A model generated the notes under the pieces. It saw only the letters and a program-made list of their open reading frames with translations, was not told the DNA's origin and did no database searches. 64,000 nt of DNA from Dactylis glomerata (Eukaryota; Streptophyta; Magnoliopsida; Poales; Poaceae): assembly GCA_007115705.1 (NCBI GenBank), contig QXEO01000734.1, positions 496,001-560,000 of the forward strand, given 5' to 3'. Made by a program: the position numbers and the translations under genes. Positions 19,105-33,100 of the stretch are shown piece by piece; position 1 is the stretch's first letter; each line of letters opens with the position of its first letter.

Positions 19105-22100
19105 TGTAACAACCCAAAGAATTGTAATCCATTTCCTATTAATTAAAGTGCCAAATTTTGGACCAAATAAAACTTTTTCATTCATATTGCATGTATGCAT
19201 ATGTTTCTATTATATGTCTTTTATGATTTCATGTGTGTATTAATTTGTTGTGCAATACTTAGTTAATTCAAACTTAACCAACAGAAGCATTAGAGAAGAA
19301 CTATAAGAACTAAAGAAACCAGAAATAAAAATAATAAAGAAAAAGAGAAGAAAAGTTTGATCTAGGAAATATTATTGACTACCCTACTTTGGACACTTAG
19401 AATAAGAAATCTGTAACTCAAGTAAGGGTGTGGTCAGTTAGTTGAGCTTGACCAGGCTGCATACTAACTTGACCAAGAAGTTTCAAACCAAAATTCAAAT
19501 CAGAACCTAACTCAAACATTAGCCAAAGTTTGAATCTGAAACAGTGACCATACCCCAAAATTCAAATGTGCTTTCTGCAAAACATCATCTTTTTGCTCAA
19601 CAAAAATATATCTGGAATCCTTGTGAAGTATCTTGACAAACCACAGTGGCCGTTTTCAAAATTTCGAAATTCAAATTCTTGCGGGCATTGTGTCGAACAT
19701 CTGGTGGGCAAAACTCCAGAAAATCGGAGCTACTGTGGCCAACCCTGTTCCCGTTCGTCTTGATCCTGTAGCCATGCTCGTGGAGTCCCCCGCTGTCGAG
19801 CCCAGCCCCCTCTGCCCCGACCCAGGCCGTGCGACATGGAAGGAGAAGGAAGATGCTGCCCGGACCCCCCCTCTCTGTCCCTCTTCTCTCTGCACGATGC
19901 CGACCATCGTGGCCTCGCCAACGCCGACCCACAGTACCCCGTCGCCGCGACCAAGCCCCGCCAGCACGCCCCCAAGGCCGCCGCGCCCGGCTTTGCTCGC
20001 GCACCCCGCCAGACATCGCCCCCAGCATGCCACTGGAAACCCTAACTCCCGCGCCCTCCCGTGCCTATGAAACCCCCCCGCCGACGCCCAGAAGCAGCAC
20101 ACCCTCACCACCACCGATTCCCACTCTTCTTTCTTCCTCCCTCCCTCGGAATCGTCTGAGCTCTGCAAGAGAGCGCCGCCGCGTTCTGGAGGAGTCCGGC
20201 CACCGTTGGACACGCCGCCGGTGCCAGGCGGAGGAGTCAAGCTGCCACCGCCATTCTGCGTCATCGCCGACGACCCCTACTTCCTCTCCGTCGAGCCCCC
20301 GCCGTCGAACACTCGTCTCTGCAAGCGCCGGTGAGCTCCCGCCCCAGCCGAGGTAGACGACGCCTGTGAGCCGTTGGATCTTGATCCATCGGTAGCGTAC
20401 CGATTCGGGTGACTTAAGTGACCTGACCGGTGGGCTCCACCTGTCAGGTTTAAAATTAGAAAGGCCTCCCGCCCTGCGAAGCGGTATTTGGGCTGGCCCG
20501 TTCGGAAACCCTCGGTGCGGCCCAGTTCTCGCTAGAATTCGGTCCGAATCGTTTTTAATTATTTCCCGCTCATTTTGAATTCTTTCAAATATGTTTCAGA
20601 TATGATTTTCAAACTTTAATTCCAAGAGATTTATAAATCCATTTTTAGCAAATAAATATGCGTTGGAAAGCTTAGGAAATTGTCTAGCCTCTGAAACTAG
20701 TTAGAATCCAATTTGAGTTAGGGATTTAATTCAATAAGAATACTTTGACCATAGCCTTATTAATCTTAGGAAAATTCTAGAAAATTGTTTAAAACTCCTA
20801 AAATCTTAAAACTTGGTTTATGAACTCACTAGTTAACTTGTCTACTGTTTAGTCCAACCTTAATCCACTCAAACCTTGTTAGTGAGATCAATTAAACTCT
20901 AATCCAACCCTAGTTTGTAGCATAAAATGATAGATCTCTAAGATACACTTAGATTAGTTTTTCCCTCAATACCAATTCACTTAATTAATCTTTCTCCACT
21001 TGAACTAGTCCTAATAACCTTAGTTTAATACCAATGCTTAGAAAGTAAACAACATATGGCACATGGTAGACAAATCTAACTTACGCACTTGATGAACACT
21101 TGGAAGAAATCTTGCAACACAACCCAATAAAATCCAACATGAATTCTATTGTTTGAAAACAAGTATGTGTGTTTGGAGTGTTGTTAGCATTGTGTAGTGA
21201 TTGTGTGCCTTGTGTTTATTCGTTATTAGACGCTAGTGTTGCTGAGGAGGATATTGAGGGGAAATTTTACCAAGAAGAAGAAGACTACCCCGGACACTTT
21301 GCCAACCAAGGCAAGCCATCTTTTGAATCATACTCCAAATGCCTAGCTTTACTGTTGCATTCTACTGGTTTTTAAGTAAATTGCATGATTGAATTGCTAG
21401 AGTAGAATGATAGTTGTGTAGTGATATCTTGCTTAGCAAGAGTATCAAGCTGAGTTTATCCAACCTTATCTAGTGGTATCATCACCCAATATAGTTGCTT
21501 AGTCGCTAATAAAATTAAGTCCATCTATAAGGGGAACCCTATTTGAAATTAGTGACTTGAACTTGACAACTTGAATTGGAGATTTCTCCTACATGATGGT
21601 TTTATGAAGGAAAATAATCTTGACTAAGGACTATGGAATGTATTTGTTAAATGATAATAAGTGATGTACCATGTGAGCCAACCATTACCGTACGACCACA
21701 TTACCCCTAAATGGAAAGGGGCTTAGTCTGTAGCTTGTTTATTCTAGTATGGGAGATCTTGCATCATCTTTTATAGAAGTAAGCCATGTGTGGGTGCTAC
21801 CGAACCGAGTGGAAAATTTCCATGCATGTAGCACTCTGCAGCGGGCAAAACTATGAGTGCCAAAATGGACTCCTAGGGAAGAATCCTATACTAGCGTAGA
21901 CAAGTGAAGGAGTTTGTTTGATTATCTGAACCTCGCATACTTTGTGTATGACGATCCGTGGAATTCTCCCGGCAGATGTATCGAATCTTGTGGGTAAAGT
22001 GTACCCCTCTGCAGAGGTTTCAAAACTATTCGAATAGCCGCGTCCGCGGTCATGGACAGTTGGCAAGCTGTACTTGACTTTTGTCAAGAATGATAATAAC

Positions 22101-22636
22101 TTATGGTGAACTTGATGAATGACTTGACTCGACATTGATGTTGACACAATTGAAGTTCCTCTTTAGAGTTACTTAGAGAACTAAACCTCTTTTCTACCAA
22201 TGAACATTTTTGGGAAAGAAAACTAGCTTTTGCAACTAAACTTAGTGCTTAGTCCACCATATCAACCTTGCATATCTATTTCATCATTTCATTTATAAGA
22301 TGGTTTGCGAGTGCATCCAATGTACTCATGGCTGTGTCCCTGGCTATCAACTTGGCCAGACTATGGGGAAGAGTATCCGGAGGAAGGTTATGAAGAAGAC
22401 GTAGTCGCCATTGCCTGTAGGGTGAAGGCATGAGGCCCGAAGACGTTATCTTCGCTGCTATATTGTGTTGTAATATGAACTTGGTCACTATGACTATTTG
22501 TATGTGAACTTTTCGTATTGTAATGTCTATGGAACTGGTTACCAACTACGTTATGTGTATCACAACAATGATTCTGGGATTGTGGTGGAATGCATAACGG
22601 GCACTTCGAATTTGTTATAAATTCGGGGGTGTTACA
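19105..22636 (+). mobile_element. 3' LTR of the Gypsy element, 3532 bp
   Basis: It begins TGTAACA and ends TGTTACA, giving a 7 bp terminal inverted repeat, and follows the polypurine tract. It contains a GC-rich segment (about 19740-20360) whose open frames on both strands have no family likeness, then AT-rich sequence. GCCGCGTCCGCGGTCATGGA (about 22038) has a counterpart in the LARD LTRs (51322 and 55578), suggesting related families. No 5' LTR remains for dating. Confidence 0.8.
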
Positions 22637-23010
22637 GTTGTCGAGGGAACTTGCCCTCAATCGTAAATTTGTTTCTAGTAGTCCACAAAGACCAACACTG
22701 GGCAGCAAAAAAGGTCCAAAGAAACCTTTGGGGTTTAACAGCCAGAGAATTCAAAATGTTGATCCACTCATGTCTAGATCTGGGGTTCCAGTTCACCCTG
22801 AACATCTCCCGAACCCCGCTCCACAGAAATTCTGCTAGATGGCATTGGAAGAAGATATATATGATCAACATCCTCAGGTTTCCCACAAAGAACACATTTG
22901 CCATCTAAGGCACCACCCCAGGCATGGATGTGATCATTGAAAGATAACTCTTGTAGTGAATCGGACAAGAAATTGAACTCACATAATATATTGTAGACGG
23001 TTGCTTCATG
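22637..23010 (-). pseudogene. LINE (non-LTR retrotransposon) remnant: zf-RVT region
   Basis: On the minus strand the frame reads ATVYNILCEF, HIHAWGGALDGKCVLCG and EDVDHI, then, after a frameshift near 22860, FFQCHLAEFLWSGVREMF and FAAQCWSLWTTRNKF. The order (Cys-x2-Cys, His, Cys, then the Trp-rich tail) is that of the zinc-binding domain C-terminal to plant LINE reverse transcriptases. The Gypsy LTR abuts it at 22636/22637, as if the LTR element had inserted here. The rest of the LINE is not in the window. Confidence 0.75.
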
Positions 23011-24323
23011 TCAAGTTCAAGTATTTCCAACATCTAGCTCCGGAGATTTAGGTAGAATAACGAGCAACTAAGCTAGTCCTTAGCTAGGCGACTAATTAAT
23101 TACATCTTGCTAATCTAATACTAGTATATCTCACTCCATTGGCAAAAACAATCTTTTGGCTGTAAAATCAGATTTTTTTTTTAAAAAAGAGCTGTACAAT
23201 CAGACGATGCTTTATTTCTGTTTTGTATGATTATTTTTCCCCACTTTAATTAGCACATAAAAGACACATTTTTAGAAAAGTGAAAAGGGAAGAGTGCAAC
23301 TTATTAGTGAGCATGGCATATCCACACGTGAATGTGATTAAGCATATATATAGCATCTGATGCTTCCCAGAAAACTCGCTGGCTTTACAGGAAACTCGGT
23401 GTAGCGTGCAAACACATCTGAACCAAACATTTTTGTGTCTTTCATCATCCACTGAATTTATTTCCATCGTGCGATCGTGCATTGCACCAAACAACAACTT
23501 GAATTTCAATGTTCCATATGTCGGCAAGAAAGAACCGTAAAAAACAATAGTGTGTTTGGTTCAAGGAACTAGACAAGTGACCTGATTGTTCTGATTGTCG
23601 AAGTGTAAATATATTATCTAATCTTTTTCATTAGATCGACCTTTTGGTTGTATTGGCTAGAGCATGCAGTTTCACATGATATCAGAGCTAAGAGATATTG
23701 AGTTTAAGACCCAGCTAACGCAATAATAATAAAATAAGGCTTGTTTTACAGTACATTTTATTTACCATGAAAGAGTAACAAGTATTAAATAATCGAACGG
23801 CTATGATTGCCGGATATCGATTAGGCCCAGCCAGCCCATCAGATACAATTATTAGTAGGAGAGGAGAAAAATGTGAAGAGATAGATTCTTCTTCAACCTC
23901 CACACGCCGACGAGACGGACCCCTGCGCCGCCACCGCGTTCACCTCGACGAAGCCGGCGCCGCCGCCGCCACGGCAGCATTATCTACCTCTCACGCGCCC
24001 ATGTGAGGAGGTCCACCCCAGCCAAATACGTTGCCGCCTCTTCCACCTCCATGCGCCGACAGGACGGACGCCGGCGCCACCTTCACGTTCCTCTCCTAGA
24101 CGTCGCCGCCGCCTTACACCTCGTAGACGCGGCCACCTCCTCCGGCTCCCACGATCCCATAGGAGGAGGCCCGCCGTCACAGCCACCTGCAACGCGGACT
24201 GCCTACACACGGACCTGCCCCGACGCCCCCTGCTAGCAGGTAATTTTCTTGCCCTAGCTGTTGATTCATAAGCGATAGTTATCAAGAATTAAGCTTTGGC
24301 ATGGATCAGCACACCAACCTACA
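23011..24323. other. Spacer with a GC-rich exon-like segment at about 23800-24240
   Basis: 23011-23790 is AT-rich and shows nothing I recognise. From 23880 to 24240 the sequence becomes GC-rich with CGCCGCC runs and ends in a donor-like GCAG/GTAATT at about 24241, like a grass 5' UTR or first exon. CACTA element 2 is inserted 80 bp later, inside what would be the intron. I cannot identify a product. Confidence 0.35.
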
Positions 24324-24540
24324 CACTAGTGGAAAACAGGGCTTCAGTCCCGGTTCGTGTGGGGCTTCAGTCCCGGTTGCGCAACCGGGACTAACCAACC
24401 GGGACTGGAGCCCAATCTTTAGTCCCGGTTGCTATACGAACCGGGACTAAAGAGAGACCACGTGGCAGGGGCTGGTTGATCGTGGGCGTAGGACTTTAGT
24501 CCCGGTTCACACGTGGCAGCCTCTGCTGCTTCTGGATTTC
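24324..24540. repeat. Terminal inverted repeat and subterminal array, left (3') end of CACTA 2
   Basis: Six or more copies of AGTCCCGGTT/AACCGGGACT in inverted pairs. Just beyond, at about 24548-24570, three TTTAGGG-like units occur; this is too short to be telomeric. Confidence 0.9.
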
Positions 24541-27200
24541 AATTGTTATTTAGGGGTTTAGGGTTTAGGGTATATTTGTATTTTGCTCCATTCAATTGTT
24601 TGATTCATTTCAAACAAGTTTTCTTATATACTTATTCATACAACATTACAACATAATATATAAAACGATACATATATATAATATATTTGGTTCACCGAGC
24701 ATATACATGCATACAAGTATATATACAACTTGTTCACACACATAAGATCACGACTTGTGTTTAATTATAAACATTGTCTAATCGAAACCGGCATGAAATT
24801 CACCCTTTGGGTTAATGACATGTTCAAGCAGAAATCCGGCTAATTCCTCTTGAATTCCTACTACGCGTTCAGTCGGTGAGAGCCGATTCCGCTTTGCTTC
24901 GAACTACGAAGAAGAAGAACAATATGAATATGAATCATCATAACAAAATTGATGCCAATAAAATGAATTTGTCAGTATATTGTTTACTTACTGTTTGAAA
25001 ATCAATTCCTTCAGTGACCTACGCACGAAGGTTCTCGCAAGTATAGTATGCACATAGATTAGTCCCCGAAGGCTGCCTCGCACACTTTACGAGAATAGAT
25101 TTTAGTCAGTGACATATCAAGATTGATATACTTAATGGTATTTGAAACTAGAATTAAAGGGATGTGTGGACCTAGCTCGTACGACTTACCTCGATCTGAC
25201 GGTAAATCAGCTCATTTTTCCATTCACCTTTAACTGTGCGTATAAACCGTTTCCAAACACTGCCGAGCAAACAAAATGAATAGATGAGTTATAGATGAAC
25301 GAAAGAGACCGATATAATGCCGTAATGATTGAAATTACCTATCCATCACATCAAGGATGCTTTTGTATTCATTAAGTGGTTTATTCATCGAGTCAAAGAT
25401 TTGAACCCTTCCATAGTCAGGTTCAATCTTTAGCAAAATCCAGTGGTAACTGCGTGTAAGTTTAATTATGTAAGTTAATAAACTCATCAATTACACTTAT
25501 AACATCGAGTAAGGAAAAGTAACTGTGTATAAGATAGTAACACTCACCTGATGTTGTACGGAAAGAGTATTCTAGCTCGGTATTCTTGCATAAGTAGGAA
25601 CTCTAGCAAGTTATCCTCCGTCTCCTTGCGATTCCTCTGTATCATCGCTCCGTTAACTCGATTTGGATCAATGAATCCAAGTTGGAGGTCATTCCTTTTC
25701 TTACATTCCATACTCTTCATTCTGCATAATAAACAGCGTAGTGAGGAAAATTACATGCAAAGAACGAGTTGAGCTAGAGACTTATAGAAATAATGAATCA
25801 CTTACAGAACATAGGCACTGACGAGAGATTTGTCGAGCGCGTCTTGATTGAATAGCTGAAAGAATTCATCAAACTCAATATGCACCAAGTCTTGACCTAA
25901 GAAATGGTCCTTTGTGATTTGCATAAGGAGAAAATCTTGCGTGCCCTTTGCGGCTTGCAGGTACCACTTATGCAATTTTCGCATTTGTGTTGGTAGATTC
26001 ATTTCAATCTCAGGTGGGACCAGACTCTTCCCCTTTTCATATTGCCGTGCTATAGGCGCCTTTGGGGTGATATCTTCATGTAGCAATTGAGAAAGAGTCA
26101 AACCAGCTTCTTTAGCAAAGTCGGCGGGATTGGGTTGAGCAACACTCCCACCAGCATCACTAGCAAAGACCTTTAGCGGGGAGATCGATTTTTTGGTCTA
26201 TGCTCCAAGCTGGGCAACGTCTCTTTTCCCTCTTGCAGTTGCGCTTGTCTTATTAGCTTCTTTTTTTGCATCTACCTGCTTATCCATACAACGCTTGTAG
26301 TCATCTGGCTTACGCAAATTCATATTGCGAAGGTTGGGTAAGCATATCAAAGGCCCACTCCTTCTGTTCCAGAGTATATACCTGCTTCGGTGTAGGGGTC
26401 GGGCGTAGGGCTGCGAGCTTCCTTTTCACTTTGGGTCTGTCCTCTGCCTCAATTTCTTCAGCAGTCTTCTCGATAGGAGGAGGCGGCACCGCCTTAGCTA
26501 TCTTGGCCCGTTTCTTCGGAGAGACATTGCTAGTGGACATAGCAGCGGACTTGCCACAACTCTGGGACTTATGAGTGGGCTGAGGCGGCGGAGGTGGCGG
26601 AGGCGGCTGACATTGAGGTGGAGATCGATGTGGACTCGGGGTATGGTGGTAGTCGTCCCTGTCATCGTCGGGAGGTGGTGAGTTGTGAGGACTCGGAGGA
26701 GAGGGTGGCCGCCTTGGCACCGAGCCTGGAAACACGATGTGTTTCTTATCCCAAAGAATTATACCACCCAATACTTCTCCTAGTTTTTCCTCCTCTTCAG
26801 GTCCAGCGACGTCAAGAAGGAGGGACTCATACCCCCTTTCAATTGCATCCACCCCGACCTTAGCATAGCCAGGTCGAATCTCACGGCCATGCCAAGTTTG
26901 TCCAGGTCCAGATGGCAACACATAGCCAACCGCCACCTTCATCGATATGTTCTTCATGGGATAATGCAGCTCACAGTCTATCTTCTTGGTGATATCATCC
27001 ACGGGGTAGTGAACCATCGGTACCTCCGTGGAAGCCACGCTGCTTCTCCGCTGAGATCGGTCGCCTGATGCATGTTCTAGGTGTTGCTGATGCTGAGTTG
27101 CCCCTTGTGACTTTAATTCCTCCAGTGCCTTCTGCTGCAGTAATACAACTCTCTCAGCTCAGCCTGTTGCCTTTCTATGCTCTCTATCCGTGAGGCCTCC

Positions 27201-28858
27201 TGATGCCTTTGATGGCAACAGGCAGTCCTTGTGCGTGGTGAATGACCAGCCCGTTGGGAACCCCAAGAGGAAAGTATGATGAGTGCAGCAGCAAGTTTTC
27301 CCTCAGTTAAGAAACCAAGGTATATCGAACAGGAGAAGGGAGACGATGACGACTGAAGGTGATGCGGACTGGCTTAGTAACTTCCAACAAGGGCGCCGTT
27401 AACGATACTTGTTGACTCGTCTTTGACCAGCAGCAACGCGGAACCTGCACACACACAAACAAATACTTTGTCCCCAACTTGCGATGAGGTTGTCAATCTC
27501 ACCGGTTTGCTTGAAACAAAGGTTATGAGTGTATCGAGTGAAAAACAGTAGTAATATGCTAGTAAAGTAAACAGTGCGGGAAAAGTAAACAGGTGATTGC
27601 AATATGATTAAAATAGGACCGGGGTCCACAGTTCACTAGTGGTGTCTCTCCATAGATAAATAACATGCTGGGTAAACAAATTACAGTTGGGCAATTGATA
27701 GAATAAAGATAACGTGATATGTCAAGAAGATCACTATGAGATTCACTCTGGGCATTACAACAAAATACATAGACCGCCATCCAACTGCATCTATGACTAA
27801 TAATCCATCCCCGGGGATATCATCCGAACACCCTAGAAGTATTAAGTTGCGAACAACAGATAATTGCATTAAGCAAAGTGTGTAATGTAAACAAAGCATA
27901 TGCCCTTGAGCATATGAATGTTGTTTTCTCCCTAGTAGCAACAGCACATCTACCACCTTAGAGGTTTCTGTCACTCCCCCAGGTGAAATAGAGACATGAA
28001 CCCACTATCGAGCATAAATACCCCCTCTTGGAGTCACTAGCAACTACTCGGCCAAGATAGCTACTAACAACGGAGAGCATGCAAGATCATAAACAACATA
28101 GAGATAACAAAAGATATAATTCAGTACAGCAACTTAATCATAAACACCAATATTCATCGGATCCCAACAAACCAACATCATAGTATTACATAACGGTGAT
28201 CTCAATCATGTAGGGCAGCTCATGAGATCTAAACATGAAGCACATGGTGGAGAAGACAACCATCTAGCTACTGCTATGGACCCATAGTCCAAGGTAGACT
28301 ACTCACTCATCGCTCCGGAGGCAAGCATGGCGATGAAGAGGACCTCCGGTGGCGATTCCCCTCTCCGGCAGGGTGCCGGGAAGAGCTTCTGGACCCTCCC
28401 GATCTTCGGGTCGACGGCGGCGGCGGATCGCGATGTATTCTGGAAAACTCATCGGGCTTAGGTTTTTCTCGTCAGGGGGTATATGTAGGCGAAGGGGGAC
28501 TGTCAGAGGAGGTCCCACGCTCCCTCACACGGGCCCGGCGCGGCCAGGGGCCTGGCCGCGCCACCCCTGTGTGTGGGGGCCACGTGGCCCCCCTCCGTCA
28601 GGTCTTCTGATCTTTGGGAGCTCCCCGGTGAAATATGACTTCAGGAACTTGTTTCGTCCAATTCCGAGAATATTTCCTGTGTATCACTTCTGAAACACAA
28701 AAACAGCAGAAAACAGGAAACTGGCACTGTGGCACTTCGTTAATAGGTTAGTTCCAGAAAATGTATAAAAATGCCACTAAGTGTAACGAAACAATAGGCA
28801 AATGGTGTAAAAACAAGCATGGAGCATCAAAAATTATAGATACGTTTGAGACGTATCA
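27201..28858 (-). mobile_element. Solo LTR of the TGATACG family, TSD CCTCC
   Basis: It reads as one complete LTR in reverse (TGATGCC.. to ..CGTATCA), 1658 bp, flanked by CCTCC at 27196-27200 and 28859-28863. There is no second LTR or internal domain, as expected after recombination between the LTRs of a full element. It differs more from the LTRs of elements A and B than those do from each other, so it is probably the oldest of the three insertions. It splits ORF2 of CACTA 2 without loss of target bases. Confidence 0.9.
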
Positions 28859-30675
28859 CCTCCTCCTGCGCCTTCCGCTTCTTCGCTCTCTCTCGGCTTC
28901 TATAAGTCTGGCTCTCTTCGGCGAACCCAGACCTCCACGGAATAGCAGAACCCAGACCCCGTGTTCGTCCTGTGTGTTCTTTGTTCCCGAGGGCCTTTGT
29001 CAGCTCGTCGTTCTCTCTGTCCGACTTGTACGTCCCCTCTTGAACCTCGGCGATTGTCTTGACAAGTGCTCTGATACGTCTCAAACGTATCTATAATTTT
29101 TGATGCTCCATGCTTTGTTTTACACCATTTGCCTATTGTTTCGTTACACTTAGTGGCATTTTTATACATTTTCCGGAACTAACCTATTAATGAAGTGCCA
29201 CAGTGCCAGTTTCCTGTTTTCTGCTGTTTTTGTGTTTCAGAAGTGATACACAGGAAATATTCTCGGAATTGGACGAAACAAGTTCCTGAAGTCATATTTC
29301 ACCGGGGAGCTCCCAAACATCCGAAGACCTGACGGAGGGGGGCCACGTGGCCCCCACACACAGGGGCGGCGCGGCCTGGCCCCTGGCCGTGTCGGGGATA
29401 TAACCCCGGGTATACCAAAGTACCCCTTTGTTATGACTAATATATATATTGTATATGTTGTACTATGTGTGCAGGATATTGGAAAGCATTTAACAGCAGC
29501 CTGGGCCGGATTAACCAAAGCCCAGGCCGGAATAAACTGCTCCCAAGCCGGAATATACTTAACCAGGCCGGCATATCCCTTGCCAGGCCGGGATAAAGGT
29601 CTTAAACCGGCTGGGCCGGCGCTGCTATAACCCGGCTGGGCCGGATTACAGTGTTCCGGCCGGGCCAGGCTGGGATCCCTGGCCCAGGCCGGATTATCTC
29701 TTTAGTAGGCCGGATTATTACTCCCCAAGGCCGAGATTCGTCCCCTCCGGCATACTTTGTTCATCCGGCATCGACTCCACTGCTTGGTGCCAGTCCTGGG
29801 ACGCCTCTGGGCTCGGACTGGCACATCCTTCATCATCATATGCTGGTCTTGGGACGCTCCTTAGCTCAGACCAGCATGTCCCTCCTCTCCTAGATAAGAC
29901 TGACATGGTGATCCTGAAGACAGATGCTAGAAGACGAAGGCAAGGACTCCAAGTACAGACATCGATGGGACTAGCCCATGACCGTGACGCATCGCACAGT
30001 ACCAAGGGTGGTACCGTGCTGATGCAGGCTACAGTATGACAAGACCCCAGTAGTCATCTCAGCTACAGTATGTATAGTGTATTGTGGGGCATCCCTTGTC
30101 CCCTGGGCTCCCTATATAAAGGGCACCAGGGGGATCGATCACCGGAAGCCTCCTTCGTAGGCTCATTCTCTCTCGCTCCATGGGAGCTCTCTAGCACTAG
30201 CTGTTTAGCTCCTGCCCAGTGCAGCCTCAGATAGGCAAGATACACAGCTCAAGGAGCACCATTGTAGCTCTCATGTGAAGCTCATATAGATCAGACATGC
30301 AGGAGTAGGGGTGTTACCTCCTCACGAGGGCCCCGAACCTGGGTAGCTCGATGTGTTAGCAGTGACTTCTGTGCTCGGTCTCTACCGAGCTTCCCCTCTC
30401 CCGGATCCGCCAGCGTACAGTCGGCCCCCATTTAAGCCATCCTATGGCATATGTTGTTTCACCACGACGACATTTGGCGCCCACCGTGGGGCTGATCAAG
30501 GCGCTGGTAGGAGTACATCCGGACGGGATCTTCTTCATCTGCTCGGGGGCTCGACATCAGCAACGCCTCCGAGCACAGCAGGTCTTCTTCAACTCCCGGG
30601 CTGACCTCAACTCGCCCGGGCCAGCATACGGCTGTCCCGGATCTACATCGGCATCTCCGGGCCGGCGCTCGGCTT

Positions 30676-30972
30676 CCTCCGGCCAGCATATCCTGAGTCC
30701 CGGCCATCATATCCTGTGTTCTGGCCAGCATATCCTGTGTCCCGGCCAGCATATCCTGAGTCCCGGCTAGCATATCCTGTGTCCCGGCCAGCATATCCTG
30801 TGTCCCGGCCAGCATATCCTGTGTCCCGTCCAGCATATCCTGAGTCCCGGCCAGCATATCCTGCGTCCCGGCCAGCATATCCTGTGTCCTGGCCAGCATA
30901 TTTTATGTCCCGGCCGGCATATTTTATATCCTGGCCAGCATATCTTATGTCCCGGCCGGCATATTTTATGGT
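30676..30972. repeat. 21 bp tandem repeat, about 14 copies
   Basis: The unit CGGCCAGCATATCCTGTGTCC, with variants, runs without breaks. The apparent open frames (repeating YAGRDTG in one, MLAGTQD in another) are periodic by-products of the 21 bp unit, not genes. Confidence 0.95.
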
Positions 30973-31179
30973 CATCGTGCCAAGGATCGTTCTGCCTCGA
31001 GCATCTGCAGGTACTTCAAACTTCCTCAACGGTGCATGCAAGTAAGTATTTATGCTGGTTTACTCCATATCCTGGTCAGCTTATCTGAAAGTTAATGTCC
31101 CCGTAATAGAAAAAATAGCTCGGGGGCTAGGCTAAAGCCCAGCAAGTTGCTTCTCAAGTACTGTACCAGTATATATTAG

Positions 31180-32420
31180 TTTGCATGCTAGCATATCAGC
31201 TTCTTAGTTTCCTCCTGTATGTCTGTTTATATGCCAAATCACTACATATGCCTGCTGAAAAGAGTATCCTTAGTATCAGTTTGTATGTCTACAGTCTTAT
31301 GCAAAGTTTCATCTAGGCATGTTATATGCCGGTTTTATATGCCAACAACAAGATGTTATGTCAAGTTATATGTCTTTGCATGTGTCAACCAGTATATCTG
31401 CTACAGTGCTATAGTCAGTATGCCAGTTAACATATCAAGTTCAGTATCTACTTATATGCCAAATGCTTTATCTCATATGCTATGTGTTATATGCCGGCTG
31501 TCGTATGCCAAGGCTCGTATGCCAGTTTTTTATATGTTGAATGCCATGTGCTAGTTGTTACATGTTTACAGTCAGATCAGTTATATGCCTATCTCAGTAC
31601 CAGTTTCTGCATGCTACGTGCTATATGCTAAATCTCACATGCCAGTTACAGTATACTTGCATTTATATGCCGGCACATGAGTGCCAAATATCTGTTGTAA
31701 GAGGCCAAGTTTGCTTATATGCCAGTTACAGTATGTCTACATTTATATGCCGGCACATGAGTGCCTAGTTCTTCCTTGTGAGTTGCCAAGTTAGCATATA
31801 TGTCAAATTGCTATATCTCAGTCTGTATGTCAAGTGCTATGTACCGAATGATATGGGCTATATGCCAAACTCCATATGTTAGATTGCAAATATGCCAAAT
31901 GCTATGACCATTGCTATGTCTTTTAGAATGACTACAGAACAGGTTGGATGTCTCATTATATATATGTCTATTACCCGGCTATGACTCTCCATATTGCCGT
32001 TACAGAGGAGAAATTACTATTATATCACCAGGGTTTCAGTTTATATCTCAAAGTCTCAGGTATTTCAGAGTATGCCGGCATATCATGGCAAAGAGCAAAA
32101 TGCCAGTATGCCAGCATATCATGGCAAAGAGCAAAATGCCAGTATGCCAGCATATCATGGCAAAGAGCAAGGTTTCAGTATGCCGGCATATCAATGCAAA
32201 GGTAAGATTTCAGTATGCCGGCATATCAATGCAAAGGTAAGATTTCGGTATGCCGGCATATCATAGCAAGAGTAAGATTTCAGTATGCCAGCATATCATG
32301 GCATCGACCAAAATCCCCAATCACCGTTTATTTCGGTTTGCCAGCATATCAAGGCATCTATCAATAACTCATATCGTCGTTTATTTCGGCATGCCAGCAT
32401 ATCACGGCATTCTATAATCC
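31180..32420. repeat. Dispersed ATATGCC/GGCATATC word repeats
   Basis: From about 31200 to 31900 the word TATATGCC or TATGCCA recurs every 20-60 bp. From about 32070 to 32420 the inverse-type word GCCAGCATATCATGGCA recurs, including three near-identical 51 bp units at about 32070-32200. No coding signal. Confidence 0.8.
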
Positions 32421-32594
32421 TTTCAGTTATCGCCAATTCTGGCACAGTAATATATCGAGACATCAATCTCAAAGTTAACAAGCATCATATCTTTTATCGT
32501 ATCCGGTTTCATAGAGTATCCCGGTTTAGCATATTAACATGTCTTATCATTTTTTGCATACTAACAAGTGCCCAGCGATGGCACAGCCCAAGAG

Positions 32595-33100
32595 GCATAT
32601 CAGTATACCGGCATTGTCAAAGCAGACAATGTCGATGAGACATAGCCCGAGAGGCAAAGTGTCGATATAGTGCCCAAGAGGCAAAGCAGCCCAAGAGGCA
32701 AAGTAGCCCAAGAGGCATAGCAGTATACCGGCATTGTCAAAGCAGACAATGTCGATGAGACATAGCCTGAGAGGCTAAGTGTCGATATAAAGCCCAAAGA
32801 GGCAAATAGCTCAAAAGGCAAAAGCAGCCTAAGAGGCATATCAGTATACCGGCATTGTCAAAACGGACAATGTCGATGAGACATAGCCCGAGAGGCAAAG
32901 TGTCGATATAAAGCCCAAGAGGCAAAGTAGCCCAAGAGGCAAAAGTAGCCCAAGAGGCAAAAGTAGCCCAAGAGGCAAATAGCTCAAGAGGTAAAGTATC
33001 GATATGGCCAAAGAAGGCAAAGCAGTATGCCGGCATTGTCGAAGTAGACGATGTCGATGAGACATAGCCCAAGAGGCAAAGTGTCGATATAGCCAAAGAA
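32595..33100. repeat. Tandem array of about 120 bp units
   Basis: The block CAGTATACCGGCATTGTCAA recurs at about 32601, 32721, 32842 and 33023 (last copy diverged), separated by runs of AGCCCAAGAGGCAAAG. Each unit contains an inverted repeat CATTGTC..GACAATG able to form a small hairpin. Confidence 0.85.

Larger units (their letters stand above)
3569..22636 (+). mobile_element. 5'-truncated Gypsy (Tekay/Del-like chromovirus) retrotransposon, split by a CACTA insertion
   Basis: In order: an upstream coiled-coil ORF, gag with a CCHC knuckle, protease, reverse transcriptase, RNase H, integrase, a chromodomain-like tail, a polypurine tract and the 3' LTR. The 5' LTR and primer binding site are missing; the element begins inside the upstream ORF against a CACTA end. 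The 3' LTR ends at 22636, inside a LINE remnant. The pol gene is interrupted at 7253-17776 by a CACTA element with TSD GTA, and also carries an in-frame stop at 18254 and an internal deletion near 18705. Clade assignment rests on pol domain order and the C-terminal chromodomain. Confidence 0.85.

Noticed and set aside
19597..20356. Overlapping GC-rich frames of up to 197 residues
   Set aside because: They are inside the Gypsy 3' LTR and open on both strands through base composition.
23803..24236. Possible first exon of a second host gene
   Set aside because: GC-rich with a donor-like end, but no recognisable peptide and no partner exon across CACTA 2. Kept only as a low-confidence note.
24548..24570. 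TTTAGGG-like telomere repeats
   Set aside because: Only about three imperfect units inside a transposon; no interstitial telomere array.
30459..31045. Repetitive open frames (YAGRDTG, MLAGTQD) resembling a repeat protein
   Set aside because: A 21 bp repeat keeps all frames open on both strands. It lies in the gene-free interior of a non-autonomous LTR element.
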